Of a DNA stretch of 7,251 bases, positions 5,713 to 7,251 are shown one piece after another. Position 1 is the stretch's first letter; every line of letters begins with the position of its first letter. Origin of the DNA: Planctomycetia bacterium (GTDB lineage: Bacteria; Planctomycetota; PLA2; JAEUHO01); NCBI GenBank assembly GCA_030618975.1, contig JAUXCH010000239.1, positions 1-7,251 of the forward strand, given 5' to 3'. A program made the position numbers and the translations under genes. The notes under the pieces were generated by a model. It searched no databases, was not told the origin of the DNA, and saw only the letters and a program-made list of their open reading frames with translations.

Positions 5713-7107
5713 ATGCGCTCCGTACCTCTCCTCGCGGCCCTGCTCGTCATCGTCCCCTTGAGCGGGGTGGGTCGGGGCGAGGAGGAGGCCGCGCGTTCCG
5801 GAGGCCCCGTGACGGAGAACCGCCTTGCGCGCGAGCGCAGCCCGTATCTGAGGCAGCACCGCCTGAACCCGGTCGACTGGTACCCCTGGGGGCCGGAGGC
5901 CTTGGAACGGGCGCGGAGGGAGCGCCGGCCGATCTTCCTCTCGGTCGGCTACGCGGCGTGCCACTGGTGCCACGTCATGGAGCACGAGTCCTTCGAGGAC
6001 GAGGAGACCGCGGCCCTCCTGAACGAGACCTTCGTGTGCGTCAAGGTCGACCGCGAAGAGCGGCCCGATCTCGACTCGCTCTACATGAGCGCGGTGCAGG
6101 TCATGACCGGGCGCGGAGGGTGGCCGATGACGGTGATCCTCACGCCCGAGGGCGATCCGTTCTACGCCGCCACCTACCTGCCGGCCGAGCGTCTCCAGGA
6201 CCTCACCCGACGGGTCGCGGCAGCCTGGGCCGAGAACCCCGACGGCCTCCGTCAGCAGGCCTCCCTGGTGGCCGAGCGTCTCGCCGACCTCGCCGACGGC
6301 CGGGAGCTGCCCGAGTTCGAGGGGGACGACCGGGAGCTGCTGCACATCCTCGACACCTCGCTCGCGGCCCACTTCGACGCTCGTCGCGGTGGCTACGGCC
6401 ACGCGCCCAAGTTCCCGCCGCACGCCGAGCTGCTCTACCTGCTCGACCGGGGGGCGCAGGTGGAGGGCGGGGCGGAGCAGGTCCGGGGCACCCTCGACGC
6501 CATGGCGGCGGGCGGCGTGCACGACCAGGTGGGAGGCGGCTTCCACCGGTACAGCACCGACGGGGAGTGGCTGCTGCCGCACTTCGAGAAGATGCTCTAC
6601 GACAACGCCCTGCTCGCGCAGGCGTACGCCCGCGCGCACGCCGCGACGGGCGACGCCGGCTACGCCGGGGTGGCTCGGGGCATCCTGGAGTGGGTCGTCC
6701 GCGAGATGGCCCGGCCGGGTGGAGGCTACGCCTCCAGCCTCGACGCCGACACGGAAGGCGAAGAGGGGCTGACCTACACGTGGACGGTGAAGGAGGTCCG
6801 CGAGGCGCTCTCCGCCGAGGACGCGGACCTGGCCATCCGCGTCTTCGGGATCGAGGACGCTGGCAACTTCCACGACGAGGCCACGGGGCGCCTCACCGGC
6901 CGCAACGTCCTCCACGTCTCCGCGCCGCTCGGCGACCTCGCCGCGCGTGTCGACGGGATCCGCCGGACCCTGCGCGGGGTCCGCGACGGCCGTCCCCAGC
7001 CCGCCCGCCTCCCACCCGCCATACCCAATCACATAATACGGCCCTTCTCGAGACGGACGTATAAAAATGGCAATTTGTGCAAAACAAGAGAATGTTATAG
7101 GTGCTAA
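5713..7107 (+). CDS. Secreted DUF255 (YyaL/SPATA20-like) thioredoxin-domain protein, 3' part replaced
   Basis: The family joins an N-terminal thioredoxin-like domain to an (alpha/alpha)6-type barrel resembling N-acylglucosamine 2-epimerase; its biochemical role is unsettled. Residues 1-22 look like a signal peptide, pointing to export. Family motifs in order are ENRLARERSPYLRQH and NPVDWYPWG; the redox motif C83-H-W-C86 in ACHWCHVMEHESFED; KVDREERPDLD; TGRGGWPMTVILTP; GGYGHAPKFP; GGVHDQVGGGFHRYSTDGEW with LPHFEKMLYDN; and ASSLDADTEGEEG. The frame runs 464 codons to 7107, but homology stops near residue 432 (nt 7008). The usual DDK and WNG-containing continuation is missing there, and the last 28 codons come from AT-rich DNA. 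Full members are typically 600 residues or more. The product is therefore a fusion-truncated, probably non-functional protein, or an artefact of the sequence join. Frame and motifs make the identity firm. The ATG at 5713 is preferred over upstream GTG codons because the signal peptide begins there. Confidence 0.88.
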   Translation: MRSVPLLAALLVIVPLSGVGRGEEEAARSGGPVTENRLARERSPYLRQHRLNPVDWYPWGPEALERARRERRPIFLSVGYAACHWCHVMEHESFEDEETAALLNETFVCVKVDREERPDLDSLYMSAVQVMTGRGGWPMTVILTPEGDPFYAATYLPAERLQDLTRRVAAAWAENPDGLRQQASLVAERLADLADGRELPEFEGDDRELLHILDTSLAAHFDARRGGYGHAPKFPPHAELLYLLDRGAQVEGGAEQVRGTLDAMAAGGVHDQVGGGFHRYSTDGEWLLPHFEKMLYDNALLAQAYARAHAATGDAGYAGVARGILEWVVREMARPGGGYASSLDADTEGEEGLTYTWTVKEVREALSAEDADLAIRVFGIEDAGNFHDEATGRLTGRNVLHVSAPLGDLAARVDGIRRTLRGVRDGRPQPARLPPAIPNHIIRPFSRRTYKNGNLCKTRECYRC

Positions 7108-7251
7108 CCGTCGACATTTCTACCAAGTTGTTTCTGTGTAGATTGAACGGTGAAACTTGGATAACAAATTGTCTAACCATATTTTAAGGGTTTGAAAAGA
7201 AATGATAGGAAAGTTGTATCAAAATAAGAAATACTCCAGGAACTTCCAATA
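7021..7251. other. AT-rich tail of foreign origin (insertion or chimeric join)
   Basis: Composition falls from about 75% GC (6901-6960) to about 35% over these 231 bases, and to about 32% after 7061. The change occurs within roughly 15 bp in the middle of a conserved gene. No transposase, integrase or recognised terminal repeat is visible. Short open frames exist on both strands (for example minus strand from the ATG at 7178-7180 back into the GC-rich DNA), but none has a ribosome binding site or known motif. A 7-bp inverted repeat CCAAGTT/AACTTGG (7123-7129/7154-7160) is the only structure noted. Origin unknown: the end of a mobile element, a phage edge, or a misassembly. Confidence 0.8.

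Noticed and set aside
7117..7143. Cas12a-like repeat hairpin TTTCTAC...GTAGAT in the AT-rich tail
   Set aside because: The 5-bp TCTAC/GTAGA stem resembles Cas12a direct repeats. The loop is 14 nt instead of the usual 4-6, and there is only one copy, no spacer pattern and no cas gene. Probably chance.
7123..7160. Terminal inverted repeat of an insertion sequence
   Set aside because: CCAAGTT/AACTTGG is only 7 bp, is about 100 bp from the composition break and has a 24-nt spacer, so it is a local hairpin at best.
7101..7187. 28-codon plus-strand frame from a GTG in the tail with a protein-like look
   Set aside because: Too short, no ribosome binding site, no recognised family.

Overview
The window is about 7.0 kb of very GC-rich bacterial DNA (roughly 70% or more by eye) that breaks abruptly into about 230 bp of AT-rich DNA (82 of 231 bases are G or C) at its right end. 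The lipobox lipoprotein and other exported proteins suggest a Gram-negative-type (diderm) bacterium. Composition, a Cys/Pro-rich repeat lipoprotein and a secreted YyaL/DUF255 protein would suit Planctomycetota, Myxococcota or a similar uncultured lineage. This placement is an inference and no marker in the window fixes it.

Layout from left to right: the 3' part of a rhomboid intramembrane protease with a helical cytosolic tail (+, 2-661); a convergent class I/II PLP aminotransferase of the aspartate/prephenate type (-, 675-1886); and, divergent from it, a 697-residue membrane-anchored protein of unknown function built from two similar halves (+, 2019-4112). Next come a hairpin, a near-consensus promoter and a tRNA-Leu(GAG) gene (4208-4296), followed by a 318 bp gene-free stretch with small repeats. 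Then follow a 302-residue lipoprotein with 28 cysteines and six repeats of an 'IPAxYxT' unit (+, 4615-5523), a 189 bp intergenic region almost filled with palindromes, and a secreted thioredoxin-like DUF255/YyaL protein (+, 5713-7107) whose C-terminal part is replaced by the AT-rich tail.

The genes do not form one obvious operon. The palindrome between the two convergent genes and the hairpins before the tRNA and before the DUF255 gene suggest separate transcripts. The one tempting functional link is between the cysteine-rich envelope lipoprotein and the exported CxxC protein next to it, and that link is a hypothesis. The features most worth a second look are the Cys-rich repeat lipoprotein, the internal duplication in the 697-residue protein, the palindrome cluster at 5516-5662, and the composition break that truncates the DUF255 gene. 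That break is either a real insertion or an assembly chimera.
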